Source: Siphlonurus alternatus (taxonomy: Eukaryota > Arthropoda > Insecta > Ephemeroptera > Siphlonuridae). From it: a stretch of 64,000 nucleotides of DNA. The stretch covers positions 11,304,783 to 11,368,782 of the forward strand of contig OX463784.1 of NCBI GenBank assembly GCA_949825025.1, in the 5' to 3' direction. Position numbers and translations under genes: made by a program. Shown in pieces: positions 1 to 11,241 of the stretch. A model generated the notes under the pieces. The model did no database searches. It was not told the origin of the DNA and was given only the letters and a program-made list of their open reading frames with translations. Numbering within the stretch: position 1 is the stretch's first letter; the number at the start of each line of letters is the position of its first letter.

Positions 1-319
1 TCTCAGACATTTATTAAATTCCTCTCTATGGAAACAATTTTTAATATTACATTGTCGGCAATGTAGACGTACCACAATAAATAAAGAAGTTTTCTAGCTT
101 ATAATGTGGTGATATACAAAAATAAATATTTAAATGACCATCAGTCATCAGTTTTCGTAATCTTTTTCCCTAGGTCTGGCTAATTTATAAAATCTCCTAT
201 CTGATGCAAAAATAAAAAAATATTATGTTTAAATGTTATTAGATTATCATATATTTTTTAATCCAAAACAAGTGGAATATTTAGTCCAAACTTTGCACTC
301 ATTATTTTTTGACCGAATT

Positions 320-376
<57 letters not shown>

Positions 377-996
377 TGACTTCTGTGCGTATAATATGCA
401 AAGATTTTATTGTACTGGACTCTATGGTCCAAAGTCGTATCTGGTGCTGACATAGAAAGAGCCTTAGTGCAACGTATAAACTCTTTCTAGTCTCAGTAGA
501 TTGAAAATTAAATGAGTATATTTAAAAGATTTTTAATATTGCCAATCCGGGGATAAAAATTTCTTCGGCAAGCCACTTTAAAAAAACGTTGGTGTTCTAA
601 AAAAGAAAATAAATCAAATTATATATTCAAATTTCATTATAGCTGACAGACTGACACGTAACGTCTATAAATTTACAACATTTAATTTAATCAGTTTAGT
701 AATTAAATTAAAGCTAATTACATAATATACTTCCTTTGAAAATGAATAAGTTTATAACCAAACATTAATTACTGCTCACAATTTAATTAATCAACTCCTA
801 CAGTGAATCCGTGCATAGTCATATAATATATATTCAATTCAGAATTCTATTCAGCAGACAGGCACAATAGATATACTAGTGTAAACAACAGTTGATTTAG
901 AAACGTGACATTTGCTGTGGTAAAACTCCCAGTTTCATTTACATCGAAGATTGACAGTTTCCTCTTAAATTTAAATGACCTGCATAATTTATATTT
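1..996. other. AT-rich non-coding stretch
   Basis: No gene seen. Contains a 50-base T run at 326-375; otherwise simple AT-rich DNA. Confidence 0.5.
326..375. repeat. Poly-T tract, 50 bases
   Basis: Uninterrupted T run. It could be a retroelement poly-A tail in reverse or a plain microsatellite. Confidence 0.9.
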
Positions 997-1475
997 ATTG
1001 CATATTTGGGTAGAGGACCTTGACTTATGTATTGTAAATTATTTTCATATATTGTTAAACCTTCTTAAGGCGGATTTTCATGAGCGATAACGGCGATACG
1101 GCGCGATTTCAACGTAAAAGCCGTGAAATCCTATGCAGCGTGTGAATTCGCCGGATATCGCGTCAATTATTCCTTTTAATCGCCAAATATGGCCGCCAAT
1201 AGATGTTACATCAAGTGCGCATTATTTGCGTCGCAGACTGGAAATCGCTCATGTAAATTTACCTTTACATCCTTAAAAACAGTGCTTCAAAACGCTGTGA
1301 CGTTTGTATCATAAAGTAATGCAAATATTTAACACGCAAGTATAGGAAAAAACGTTGCATGATTATGACGTCACAGTATCTTTCCCCTCGATTTCTATGG
1401 TATTAAATATAGTTAAAAATATTCTGACGAAAATTTATAATTCATAACTAGAGGTGCTCTATCCAAATAAATAAT
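997..1475. mobile_element. Family N MITE, copy 1, interrupted by a second MITE
   Basis: Ends read attgcatatttgg.tagagga and its inverse (ctctatccaaat). The interior (aaaacgctgtgacg, tttaacacgcaag, tgacgtcaca) matches the copy at 14813-15075. The two differ mainly by the 197-bp element at 1068-1264. No coding capacity. Confidence 0.75.
1068..1264. mobile_element. Family H MITE with TTA target duplication, copy 1
   Basis: Imperfect terminal inverted repeats (aggcggattttcatgagcga / tcgctcatgtaaatttacct), flanked on both sides by TTA (1065-1067, 1265-1267). Interior shares cctatgc.gcg, gcgaattcgcc and tatggccg.caat with the copy at 59809-60029. A 3-bp TTA duplication is typical of PIF/Harbinger elements. 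Confidence 0.75.
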
Positions 1476-1860
1476 AAAAAATTTCAAAACAGGTTGGTGC
1501 GTTTGTCATGAAGTGCAGTGATGTGGTTGTGACACAATAGTAGTTTATGAGGAGTTGAATGACAGTCACTTCCTCACTTAAAAAAGCATGCAGAGGTATA
1601 TTTTTAATGAAACCATGTGAGCATGATAGCTATTCTCACCACAAACAGTTATCGAAAAAACAAGAGGATGATAGACTGGGTGTCTATAGTGCGCCATTCG
1701 CGCCGACGTTTCTCCAACTATATGTATGCGGTACCCAATAAAGTGAGAAGAGGTGCTGTGCAAAGAACTACCAATCAGAATCAAGCTGCTGGTTCACCGG
1801 ACGGTGTTTCCTGTACTGGTGCTTGTTGCAGTGTTAGCGTGAGTCTCTATATACGGTCTT

Positions 1861-2001
1861 AAGGTTAAAATACGAGCTTTCGCAAAACCAGGGCATAGCA
1901 GCAACGCGTCGAAATTACTGGACGGAAGCCGAGTTTTAGCCAATAATCAGAGCGCCGTCTGTAAGTCGTAAGCCGAAACTGAAAAGCTCGTATTTTAACC
2001 T
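1861..2001. repeat. Foldback element
   Basis: Arms aaggttaaaatacgagcttt and its inverse at 1983-2001 close a hairpin of about 140 bp. A single copy is recognised here. Confidence 0.65.
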
Positions 2002-2207
2002 TTATTGACTTGAGTCATCACACTGGTGTCCCATTATTTTGTGGTGTAATATACCAACCATAAGTCAGAATCAAGTTGCTTCATCGAGAGAGTTAATGGA
2101 ATTGGTAACCGTTTCTATTATTCTTGTAGATTTATTGGATAGTATGTTGCACAATGTTGTAATGTGCATGAGTTCCTAAAGGAAGGGGGGTTGTACCACG
2201 CAGCATA

Positions 2208-2552
2208 TGGAGGTGTGTTGAACCTGAACGTTTTTGGTATGGTATACTGGGTGCTCTTCTTACCTCCCCCAAAATTACAAGTCTGAACCTATTTGTTCAT
2301 TTTAAAATTATTAAAATTTATTTCATTCGATTCCGTCTGACAGAAATTTCCTTTGACTCGCGTAGTAACTATGAGGTCAATCGTTAATTTCATCTGTAGA
2401 CAGCAACCTGTAAGATGGATTGTACAGCAGATGTGAGTGTTTAACAAATATAATAAATAAATAAATAAATAAATAAAATCGTCTTTATTGAGGGCGGGAT
2501 TTAGGCCATTAGGCCCACTCTTCCATCCAACCCAATGAAAATACAATGAAGA
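2208..2552 (-). mobile_element. Truncated non-LTR retroelement 3' end
   Basis: On the minus strand it reads gggcctaatggcctaaatcc, then caataaagacgattttattt, and ends in a tetranucleotide tail (AATA)n at 2451-2477 on the plus strand. The aataaagacgatt tail is shared with 27260-27430. Only the minus-strand section 2451-2552 is clearly LINE-like; 2208-2290 resembles 44849-44940. Confidence 0.5.
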
Positions 2553-2790
2553 GATTTTTAATTATTTTTAGTAAAAACACATAAATATACTGTTGTAATA
2601 CCCTACATAGTACATACTATATGTAACATACATTTAAATACAAAAACTATATATATATTTTTTTAATATTATTTTATACTTAACACACTTTTTAACTCCT
2701 AAGATTTATCTCCGGAAACCCCATCAAGTATATACAGTTAAATGAAGCTGTGAGGACCTCTCACCCCGTATTTCTCAATGGAATCGACCA

Positions 2791-2905
2791 CGTGTTCTGC
2801 ATATTTGGAGCTCATGTCCACACCATGCTGGAGTATATCGGCGTCTGTTTGTTGCAGTCTCGTGACGTCACAAACATTCTGTCCCGAAATAAATCGGGAC
2901 ATCTG
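2791..2905 (-). CDS. Possible minus-strand exon, unidentified
   Basis: The reverse strand reads LQQTDADILQHGVDMSSKYA then EHVVDSIEKYG and reaches TACGG|gtgaga, a good donor. The patch is GC-richer than its surroundings. The acceptor side is weak (AACAAACAG, no pyrimidine tract). I do not recognise the protein; it could be a retroelement or old gene fragment. Confidence 0.22.
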
Positions 2906-2945
2906 CTCTTGTCAACTGACATGACTCTATCACCACCCAAGCCAT

Positions 2946-3109
2946 AAGGAGTGTCCATACAGTATTAACAAGCGAGTGCTTTCCGGAAATTACACATTTT
3001 TTTACTGATTTCCGTTTGGGTTAAATAAAAGCGAAACTACGTAATTTACGTCACTTCCGGAAATTTTCAGGCGTATCAACAGCTTGCTTGTTAGACGTGG
3101 ACTTCCTTA
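2946..3109. mobile_element. Short inverted-repeat element
   Basis: Ends aaggagtgtccatacag..taacaagc and gcttgcttgttagacgtggacttcctt are imperfect inverses; the interior carries paired ttccgg motifs. Confidence 0.55.
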
Positions 3110-3190
3110 TCGCCGCTTTGGTGATCTGTGGTACACCTCGTGATATAAGAAGATTGTCGCAATTCATAGAGACGTTGGCTTTTTCACTAT

Positions 3191-3402
3191 ACAGTCAAAT
3201 TTATGTAATATTTCCCCCGGAAGTAGCCGGAAGTGAGATGTTTCTGGTCATCTTGTTCATGTCTAAATCTTGGAAATTTACAAACATCTAATTCTTCTTA
3301 CAAACCTGTTACCACATTTTTAAAATGAAAATTCAAATAAGAAGACCAGAAAACTCTTTTTTCCGGGTACTTCCGGCGGGAATATCAAATAAATTTGATT
3401 CT
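3191..3402. mobile_element. Family G MITE, copy 1 (GGAAGT-rich)
   Basis: Ends acagtcaaatttatgtaata and its degenerate inverse; interior ccggaagtagccggaagtga and the opposing cttccgg. Copies at 4187-4417, 7340-7555 and a partial one at 4452-4640. Confidence 0.75.
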
Positions 3403-3515
3403 ATTTAATTTAATTATCCCACATGCAACAATGGATAGTGAGAAATATAATTTTCATATTTTTAATCTATCTTCATAAATCTCACCCTTTTATTCACGTA
3501 AGAATATTGTATAAC

Positions 3516-3790
3516 AGAGGCTTCAAATTCAAATCAGCTGATTTTGCGGTGTTCCCACCGTCCCATCCAAACCTATGTAAAAAACAACAACTCAAAATTG
3601 CTTTTTTGGCATTAAAGAAATTTTTTAGAGGAAAATGAGTCCGTGATTCATTATCAGAAGATCGCTAAATGGAGGGTTAGGAGATGGTTTCAAATTAATA
3701 GCTTTAATTTTACTGAGAAAAAATTCAAATTTTGTAACATGGTGGCTTATGGAGAAAATTTTCCCGCCGGGGAACACTTGAAGCCTCTAT
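3516..3790. mobile_element. Family E MITE, copy 1
   Basis: Begins agaggcttcaa..gtgttccc and ends ggggaacacttgaagcctct. A full related copy lies at 19821-20222 and a partial one at 6556-6645. Confidence 0.75.
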
Positions 3791-3831
3791 TCGTAAAAAC
3801 ACGATGTAGCAGAACACCATGCAGTATATAG

Positions 3832-4074
3832 ATAATAGATTCTAGACTCGATTGTTTTGGTAACCATGACAACGGTTGGTACACTCCGGCGGAGGCGAGG
3901 GCGGTGGTTCAATTCACTGTGACAGGTTTCGTCAATGTGTTTCCTCATTACGACCATCCGTCTATGTTTAGCCTCACTTACACTGGAGATGTGGCCAACA
4001 ACAACATACGGAACAATTTACATTTAACATCTGTGAAACGTCGCGTCCTTGTCTCAAACTGTGCTTTTGTCTAG
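3832..4074 (+). other. Open frame without a clear gene
   Basis: 80 codons from a TAG at 3829 to a TAG at 4072 remain open in a GC-richer patch, reading ..GNHDNGWYTPAEARAVVQFT.. and ..TYTGDVANNNIRNNLHL... There is no good acceptor or start codon near the left edge. It may be a degraded exon or element fragment. Confidence 0.2.
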
Positions 4075-4186
4075 CACGTCGGAGATGTTAAATTTTGATA
4101 AATATGTACACAAAGAACATGTCTGTGTTAACTATAAAAAACATGGTCACAAAATTTATCAACATTTCCAAATACAGCATGTATGT

Positions 4187-4417
4187 ACAGTCAAATTAAT
4201 ATGATATTTCCTCCGAAAGTAGCCGGAAGTATCAAGTTTGTGTATATTTTGTTTGTATTTTAGCTTTGAATCTTTGCCAGGGGATTTGCAATATTATAAT
4301 TACTTTAAATACCTATGTGAGAAATTTGAACACTGAAATATGAATTGAAATTTAGAAAGACCAACAACTTCACACTTCCGGCTACTTCCGGAATGGCTAC
4401 ATATAAATTTGACTGTG
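4187..4417. mobile_element. Family G MITE, copy 2
   Basis: acagtcaaattaatatgata at the left and ataaatttgactgt at the right, with internal agtagccggaagt and cttccggctacttccgg. Confidence 0.75.
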
Positions 4418-4451
4418 TATGTTGCTTACAGTTGAAGAAATGAAAGATTAA

Positions 4452-4640
4452 TACCAGAAGTAGCCGGAAGTGTGAAGTTTCTGGACTTTCTAGTTCAGTT
4501 TTAACCATGAAACTTTGCAGAAAGATTCATATAAGGGGCTTCAAACTATCTGCAAAGTTTGAGATTTTTCATGTTCATCAGCTAAAATCTTTTCACTTCC
4601 GTCTACTTCCGGTGGTAATCTTGCATTTGTTGAACTGTAT
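4452..4640. mobile_element. Family G partial copy
   Basis: Begins agaagtagccggaagtgtga, directly after copy 2, and contains cacttccgtctacttccgg at its right side. Confidence 0.5.
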
Positions 4641-5177
4641 ATGTGTGATAGTGCATGGAACTATCGTCCCGGGATTCCCGGGAGCTTTTGACACTTCTCA
4701 CGGTTAATATTCTGATCATAAAACAGTGCCAATGTTAATTTTACACTTTTCGATTTTTTTTTTTAAATTGTTGAGGGAGCAAAAATGATATAAAAGCTCT
4801 TCCGAAGCTTGTTTTTATGCACTCACTTTCGTATTTCTATAGTAATTTACATCATCAAAGTAATGTGATATTAATTTGTTGTATTGTTAATTTTTTATAC
4901 ATTAATATTAAATTTTTACGATGAAAATTATAAAATTAAGAAAATATTAAGAGCTGGTAATGTATATAAGAAAGCGCCGGAGGGGATTTGTTCTATTATT
5001 ATTGCTTTGTTTTTCAAAATTTCAATGAAAAACAACAATTTTTCAAGGCTGAAGATTGCCATCGGTGTCTTATAATGGCTCTTTTTTATAGTCAGAGGAC
5101 TTAAATATATTATGTTCTTTATTTTATTCATTTATTTTTTAATACATGAATTTAATAATTTTGAATTTTGCCGCCAG

Positions 5178-5273
5178 AAGCCGCGGTATGCCCAGGGTGA
5201 TGATGATCTGATGGCACCACATTCACCTGCTCATGGTGACCACGTGATCCTCCGAAGTGACAACTATCCACAG
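5178..5273 (+). CDS. DLG1: DLG upstream exon of the long (L27-type) isoform
   Basis: A 96-bp exon, phase 0 at both ends, between ttttgccgccag and CAG|gtaaga. It encodes 32 residues starting KPRYAQGDDDLMAPHSPAHG. This aligns with the vertebrate DLG/PSD-95 segment KYRYQDEDTPPLEHSPAH, which sits between the L27 or palmitoylation N-terminus and PDZ1. Phase 0 lets it join any of the downstream DLG exons. In relatives the exons before it encode L27. None is recognisable at 1-5177, so they probably lie outside the window. The identification is by similarity from memory, and the 25-kb distance to PDZ1 is unusual but acceptable. Confidence 0.7.
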
Positions 5274-5782
5274 GTAAGACACGCCCCCTTCTCTCACATG
5301 TATTTTTTTACTACACACCCTTTTTTAATAATATTACGAGTTTTAATAATGAAACTTCCCCCCTTCCCTGCCCTTGAACCACGCCCATTTAGTACGGGTC
5401 TATGACACCACCCCCGTTGCCTTATGGAGTACGCCATGAAATGCACCCCCCGACACGCCCCTTTTAAACCAGTGTGTTCTGCCAAATGACACGCCCACTT
5501 TTTTTTTTTTTATAAATCTCAACAACGTTGTGAAGTGTGCTCTAAGGACGTCTTAGAAAAAAGTTATGACGTTAAATTCTAGGTGTTTGGGCTGACTTGA
5601 TCACGTCATTAAATTTTATGTCTTCCATATACTTACCATAACCATAGAGTTCACTTCTCTGAAAGCTATACGTAACAACCCTGTTGTATAATATCGGCAA
5701 TGTGTCAGGGGAGTAAAACCCGGGGGCGATTAGAGACATTTCTCGTTAATGTGCTGTTATCGATCTTAAAATAAGGGTGCTC
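5274..5782. other. Intron sequence, no gene seen
   Basis: Contains repeated cacgccc motifs (5280-5500, e.g. acacgcccccttct, acgcccctttt) but no splice-framed coding exon. Confidence 0.4.
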
Positions 5783-6032
5783 TGAATTGAACCCGGCAGT
5801 TGAAGTAAAAAATTACAAATTATCAGAGAAAATGTTCAGTATTATCAAAGAATTAATATCTACGTAGATATTAATTCTTTGGTATTATGAAACACTGTCT
5901 CTGTAATCTAAAATTTTACGTCCTGTACTATGATTTGAACCCCGCAGTATAAGTAAAAAAAAATTACAAATTATCAGAGAAAATGTTCAGTATTATGAAA
6001 CACTGCCTGTATAATCTAAAATTTTACATCCG
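5783..6032. repeat. Tandem direct duplication, about 100-bp unit
   Basis: 5783-5924 and 5931-6032 share ttgaacccSgcagt, attacaaattatcagagaaa and aatctaaaattttac. The first unit is longer only because it holds a 36-bp palindrome insertion. Confidence 0.85.
5846..5881. mobile_element. 36-bp perfect palindrome insertion
   Basis: Arms caaagaattaatatc and its exact inverse flank a TACGTA centre. The 7-mer GTATTAT occurs immediately on both sides (5839-5845, 5882-5888), while the uninterrupted sister unit has it once. Confidence 0.75.
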
Positions 6033-6555
6033 TTCATGTATTTCTTGTATAAATCACCTTTCTTTAATGTGTTTTTTAATTTAATTATTAAAAGCAACGC
6101 TCCGCCGCCATTGTCTCAGCACTAAACTTTTATTTTTAGAACTTTTATGCTTTGTAAATGTGAATACAGAGTAAACTTTGCACTAAACGTTTTTTTACAT
6201 GTCTGACTCAGTATACTTATTTCCTTCGTATAACACGAGATTTTCTTTGAAGAAATCTTCAAGATTTAATATATCTATAACAACGTGTGATGTTTCAAAG
6301 TGGATGAGCTATTTTTATGGATGCTTGATAAAAGGGGTACAGAGCAGGACGGACATACTTTAAGAACACTATAATTTTGGTAGTGTTTATTTACATTATA
6401 CTAAAAAAAAAGTACTCTCAATCCGCAGTGCTTTGCTCTGCCAAGACATTTCGCCTGGAAGTTAGGCAACTTGTTTAACGTCCAAATAAAGCGGGTTGCA
6501 TATACAGCAGGGGTAAAGTGACGAATTGACGAATAACGATACCATTGGCGGCCAT
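6033..6555. other. Intron sequence, no gene seen
   Basis: AT-rich, no exon or long repeat recognised. Confidence 0.4.
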
Positions 6556-6645
6556 AGAGGCTTCAAGTTAGCTGATTTTTCGGTGTTCCCACCGTCCTGT
6601 CAGTAAAATAAACCCATGCAAAAAAGAAAAACAACAACAATGTGA
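6556..6645. mobile_element. Family E MITE, partial copy
   Basis: agaggcttcaagttagctga and ggtgttcccaccgtcctgtc match the left part of the copy at 3516. Confidence 0.7.
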
Positions 6646-6667
6646 ATTGATTTTTTCATAAGAGTAC

Positions 6668-6672
<5 letters not shown>

Positions 6673-6732
<60 letters not shown>
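6673..6732. repeat. (TA)n microsatellite, about 30 units
   Basis: Pure TA alternation, able to extrude as a cruciform. Confidence 0.95.
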
Positions 6733-6735
<3 letters not shown>

Positions 6736-7339
6736 GATTCCTTTACGGAACTTTGGTCCAAATTAAAAAATGCAGAGGATTATGCAAGATTTAGATTTTT
6801 ACATAATTTATAACCGAGAAAAGTTTATACTATATTATAGTTACTTTGCTTCATTTTCAAGTGCAAGATGGACCTTAGTGACACAAATAAGCATCGCGAG
6901 GCGCACTCACTTAAAGCCTCTATTGTTAATTATTTCAAGGTGCAACCTAATATAAATAATATACACCCAAAGATAAAGAACAAATTGACTATTAACCAGA
7001 TCATTATTTGGATCAAGTTATTTTTTTATTTTCAGTATTTTTTAGAAGCTGATTTGACTAAATTTTGACTAAAGTCACCAATGATATTCTTCCAATTTGT
7101 ATCCTATACCGAATATACCATAAACTTGATCCTAATTTGTCTTTATTATTTTCTCGAAAATTATCTTATTTTTTTACGAAGGTGCACTGAAAATTTGGAA
7201 ATTATGTACGTTCTATTAAGGATGGTGCCACATTAATTGTTAATCTAATGTGAGATGATCAAGCAAGACAGATGCTCGTTATTAATTATTTCGAGTACAA
7301 AGAGTGACGTCAGATCAAGTATTACTATAATATACATTT
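6733..7339. other. Intron sequence, no gene seen
   Basis: AT-rich. 6911-6923 (cttaaagcctcta) may be the far end of the family E copy above. Confidence 0.35.
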
Positions 7340-7555
7340 ACAGTCAAATTTATGTAATATTCCTGCCGGAAGTAGCCGGAAGTGAGAGTTTTCTGGTCGT
7401 CTTGTTCATGTCTGAGTATTGAAAATTTGCAAACATGTTAGTACTCTTCTTGCGAACCTGCAGCCAAAATTTCAAAATTCAAATACGAATAGGAAGGCCA
7501 GAAACCTTTCACTTCAGGGTACTTCCGGAGGAAATTTTAAATTAATTTGACTGTA
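7340..7555. mobile_element. Family G MITE, copy 3
   Basis: tacagtcaaatttatgtaat and attaatttgactgta are inverse ends; interior ccggaagtagccggaagtga. Confidence 0.8.
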
Positions 7556-8407
7556 CATGTGTACACCAAACCGTAATTCCAAGTAATATAATCAGCATGT
7601 ATGAAATGTCAGGTGGTTGGAAGCGTCTGTTTATATAATTAATTAATAAAGTATATAGAAAGGTACAAGGAATACTCAAGATAGTGATTATTTGTATTTT
7701 CAATTACAAACTTAAGGTATAACCTGAGAATTTGTCTGTCAAGGTCAAAAGGCGTGGCTATAGTGGCAACACTGTTTGCATTGGAATACGCATAAATTTT
7801 TAGGAGGGGGTGGTGACAACAGTCCTTGAGAACGTTGCCACATTTCTCTTCACATACAGGAAACGATCATCGCCACGGTTCAAAATATATGAAAACAATT
7901 CAGAAAAATAGTCTAAAAAATTAGGTTTTAGTAAAAAAAAAAAGTAAAAGAATCTGTTGTATAGTTTTTTTGCAATGCTAATTAACAAATTTAACATTGG
8001 AAGGATACAAAATTCTCATTTAAATAAATTAATTATAATTAAACCAACGGTTAAAAAATTCCGAAAAAATTCAGAGCTAATTTGACGATTGTTGTGATTC
8101 CACCAAATTAATTTGAAGAAAATCTGTTGTAGCGAATTTTTCGTCCAAATTTCTCAGGTTAAGCCTTAACACACAAAATATAATAGTTTCCATTTGTGAT
8201 ACAATCTAACTCTCCTAAAAATGATACAAATTTTGATATTTTTTCCAATAATTGAAAAAAAAAAAAAATCAAATTAAGGCTTCTTACTTTGGTTTTAAAA
8301 CTGTAATATAAACTTGCATCATACTTAATTATGAGGCTCAAATTTTGTCCTTAAATGAGACTTAAGTTTTAAATGGATATATAAAACAAAGATAATCTAT
8401 CTAAAGT
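7556..8407. other. Intron sequence, no gene seen
   Basis: AT-rich; only short frames rich in Phe, Lys and Leu, as expected by chance. Confidence 0.4.
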
Positions 8408-8600
8408 CTTAGGGAGATCGCACACTGTCTTTGTATAGCATCGTATGGTATCATATGATAAAAATTTAGAACCGGTTCTAAATGAGAAAACGATCGCATG
8501 CGATACAAAACGAAGCTGTGTGCGTACACCTGATCACATAGGTTCTTAATTTTTTATCATACGCTGCGATATCATGCGATTCTGTGTGAGACAACCCTTA
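8408..8600. mobile_element. Inverted-repeat element
   Basis: Ends cttagggagatcgcacactg and its degenerate inverse at 8581-8600; internal tagcatcgtatggtatcata opposed by tatcatacgctgcgatatca. Confidence 0.6.
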
Positions 8601-9920
8601 TACAATCTGCATGATTACATTCAGTATACAATAACTGCAAAATTTGTTTGCTGTTCTCACCCAACACGTATAAAGGAACATTCTTTACCATCATTCTTAC
8701 ATCATCGTGCCAAACAAACGATAACCAACTTCTTTTTTTTTACGACGATCGTTACATCGTATAACTCGGAGAAAAACTCTCCCCCCCACTTCCAGTCTGC
8801 ATGCTCAGATGAAACGTGATGCCCGTGCGATGTTGATTTTTTATACTATCCTCCAGTGCATTACAAGTCTCAGACAAGAAATCACGTAACAATTTAATAT
8901 AGAACACGTTCAAAATTTGCGCACGAGCTTTTCTCACAGCTCTTTAATCGCCATCCTATCGATGTCAGCGAGTTGTTTTTATATACGTCACTCGGGAGCA
9001 TACTGAGAAAAATTAAAATACTTTCTTCGTTTAAAGCACAGTATATATAGTATATATATTATTATCAAGCTTAATTATCGTATAGCAATTAAATTGTGGC
9101 TGTTCGATAATTCGTGTCAACATAAATAATTTTGATTTGTCAAATTGTGTCCCGTAATAATAGCACTAAGAGCTTGCCGTAGTTTCTGATGGTTTTAAAA
9201 ATGTGATGTTTCCTTCTATACCCTTAAATGGAAGGCGAAGTCAAAAGTTTTTTTTATCCCAATTTAAAGGTAAAAAAGTGCCCAAATTTTCCACCATAAA
9301 GTTTTTTTACACGATTGCAAAGTGTTTATGCAACCCGCCTTGTGTGAAAGCTAAGAAAGTTGCGTGCTTTAAGGCGCACTACACTATAACAATAGTTGCT
9401 TTTTTTGGGGGGGGGGGGGCGGGGGGGTAATATATTATATCAGTTTCATTTTAATTGGAAAATGTCTGGCTACTCGACTGTCCACTGTTATTTACGATTT
9501 CTAATTTCTGACAGACACGCAACATACTTTTCCTTGGTTGTTATGTATCTGTGTTTTATACATCAGACTCTACCTTTGAGTGCGGGAAACTGGACACTAA
9601 CGCATCGGAACAGAATCATTGAAGAACCTTCTTAATGCACTCTGCTCAAATTTCAAACTACGTTGAGAAAAATCGAGTGTAAAAGACCAAAAGACTTTTC
9701 AATATCTCTATCTGAACGGTGTGCATTTTCCTTGATAAAGATGTAACGACATTGACGTCAACTAGCAATGCCTCATAAGAACAACATTTGTCGTCAATAG
9801 ATCAGTATCTAACTCCTCATTTAAATAAAAACCTGACATCACAATTTTTTTAGTTTAGTTTAGTTTTTTTTTTTTTTTTTTTTTTAAGGTGGTGTATTTT
9901 TAAAATATATACATTATTCA
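8601..9920. other. Intron sequence with a G-run
   Basis: No gene seen. G13-C-G7 at 9407-9427 could form a G-quadruplex. A T-run follows at 9867-9885. Confidence 0.4.
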
Positions 9921-10260
9921 CAATGGACAATATGCATGCATGAAAATTTGTTATTGCAGAAATGCATAGAGAGTATAACCAAATTATAACATTTTCCATA
10001 TATTTTTTGAGTCCCGGGTCCCGGAACTATTTTTAAATAATTATTGAAAGTAAGGCCACGCCCTTTGGAGGTGTCAGTTGGCGTCTAGGCTCTATCCTTT
10101 TTTATTAAGGATCCACGGGGGCGAACAATTATAACTTACAGAACCTTCATAATTATTTAAAAATAGTTCCGAGACTAAAAAAAAAAAAATCTGAAAAAAA
10201 TTCAGAGTAGCTTGTTACCCTCTATTCATTTCTACAATAAAAAAAAGCAGGTTGTCCATT
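9921..10260. mobile_element. Family A foldback, diverged copy
   Basis: Ends acaatggacaa and ttgtccatt; interior ttgcagaaatgcatagag, cggaactatttttaaataat and their inverses match the copy at 51241-51566. Confidence 0.6.
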
Positions 10261-11124
10261 ACAGGTACAGTTTATAAACTTATTTTACCATGCAGCGTCA
10301 AAGCCCTATATACCTTTTTTGTATAAGAATAATTAATGCCTATACAAAATTATTCTACTTCTTCAAGTTTTCAAACTTACGTCAGAAAAATATAAAAATT
10401 GACAAGAAAAATAAACAGCAAATAAATTTTTAAAAAATTATATTTTCTATATTTATGATTTTTTTTAAATATACTGTCGATGATACGTTGGATGATAGTA
10501 AAAGTATTAGGACTAATTGAAATGTCATCACAAGGAAATACATACACCACAGTCTTGAAGTTTCTTTGGTAAGATACCAAATAGCAAGTTCTAACTTGCG
10601 AGATTATTGAACGTATCAAAGTTTGCCTGCCACCATTATCAGATGTAATATCGACAAGAAGAAGTTTGTACATCAGCAACAGTCCCTCGCGTGAGAAATA
10701 ATTAAAACCTCATTTCACGTCCTCTGTTCTCATGACCTATGTTGTAATGACATTATAATTCCATCACTGACATTTCGGATTAACTCCATGCTCCATTTTA
10801 AAGCTTCATATATTTGCATATTATTTTAATTTGTATTTGATAGCATGGCCTTTCAAAATATATTATATACTTTGAATCAATATTTTTTTTTATCAAAAAA
10901 TTTCAATTTATAAACGCTATGAAGATAATTTTTAATAATTTTTATTTTAATCGAGAATTTGCATGATGACTATAAAGAGAAAACAAAATATAGTTTGTAA
11001 GGATAATTTTATAATACTGAATTTTCTCAGCCCTATGATACGACAATACTGTATACTTTTAGTAATCATGCAACTTTTCATGCTAAATTAATTGTTTCTA
11101 AATAAACAAGAACCAGCATGTACT
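10261..11124. other. Intron sequence, no gene seen
   Basis: A 100-codon minus-strand frame at 10377-10679 is rich in Ile, Phe and Lys and is judged chance. Confidence 0.4.
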
Positions 11125-11241
11125 CTCGTTACCTTGGAAAATTTCCCACATGCAGCCTTGTTAATCACTATGTCCTGTGTTATTCTTACGAGGCATGGTG
11201 ATTAACAAGGCTGCAAAATGAAATTTTCCGAGGCCACGACA
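11125..11241. mobile_element. Family B hairpin MITE, copy 1
   Basis: Near-perfect foldback: tgcagccttgttaatcacta opposed by tggtgattaacaaggctgca, bounded by ccttggaaaattt and aaattttccgagg. Confidence 0.8.

Noticed and set aside
247..453. 68-codon minus frame with long Lys run
   Set aside because: It is only the poly-T tract read in reverse.
9407..9427. Telomere-like repeat
   Set aside because: Plain G run, no TTAGGG or related unit.
10377..10679. 100-codon minus frame
   Set aside because: Ile/Phe/Lys-rich composition matches the AT background; no splice sites or domain.
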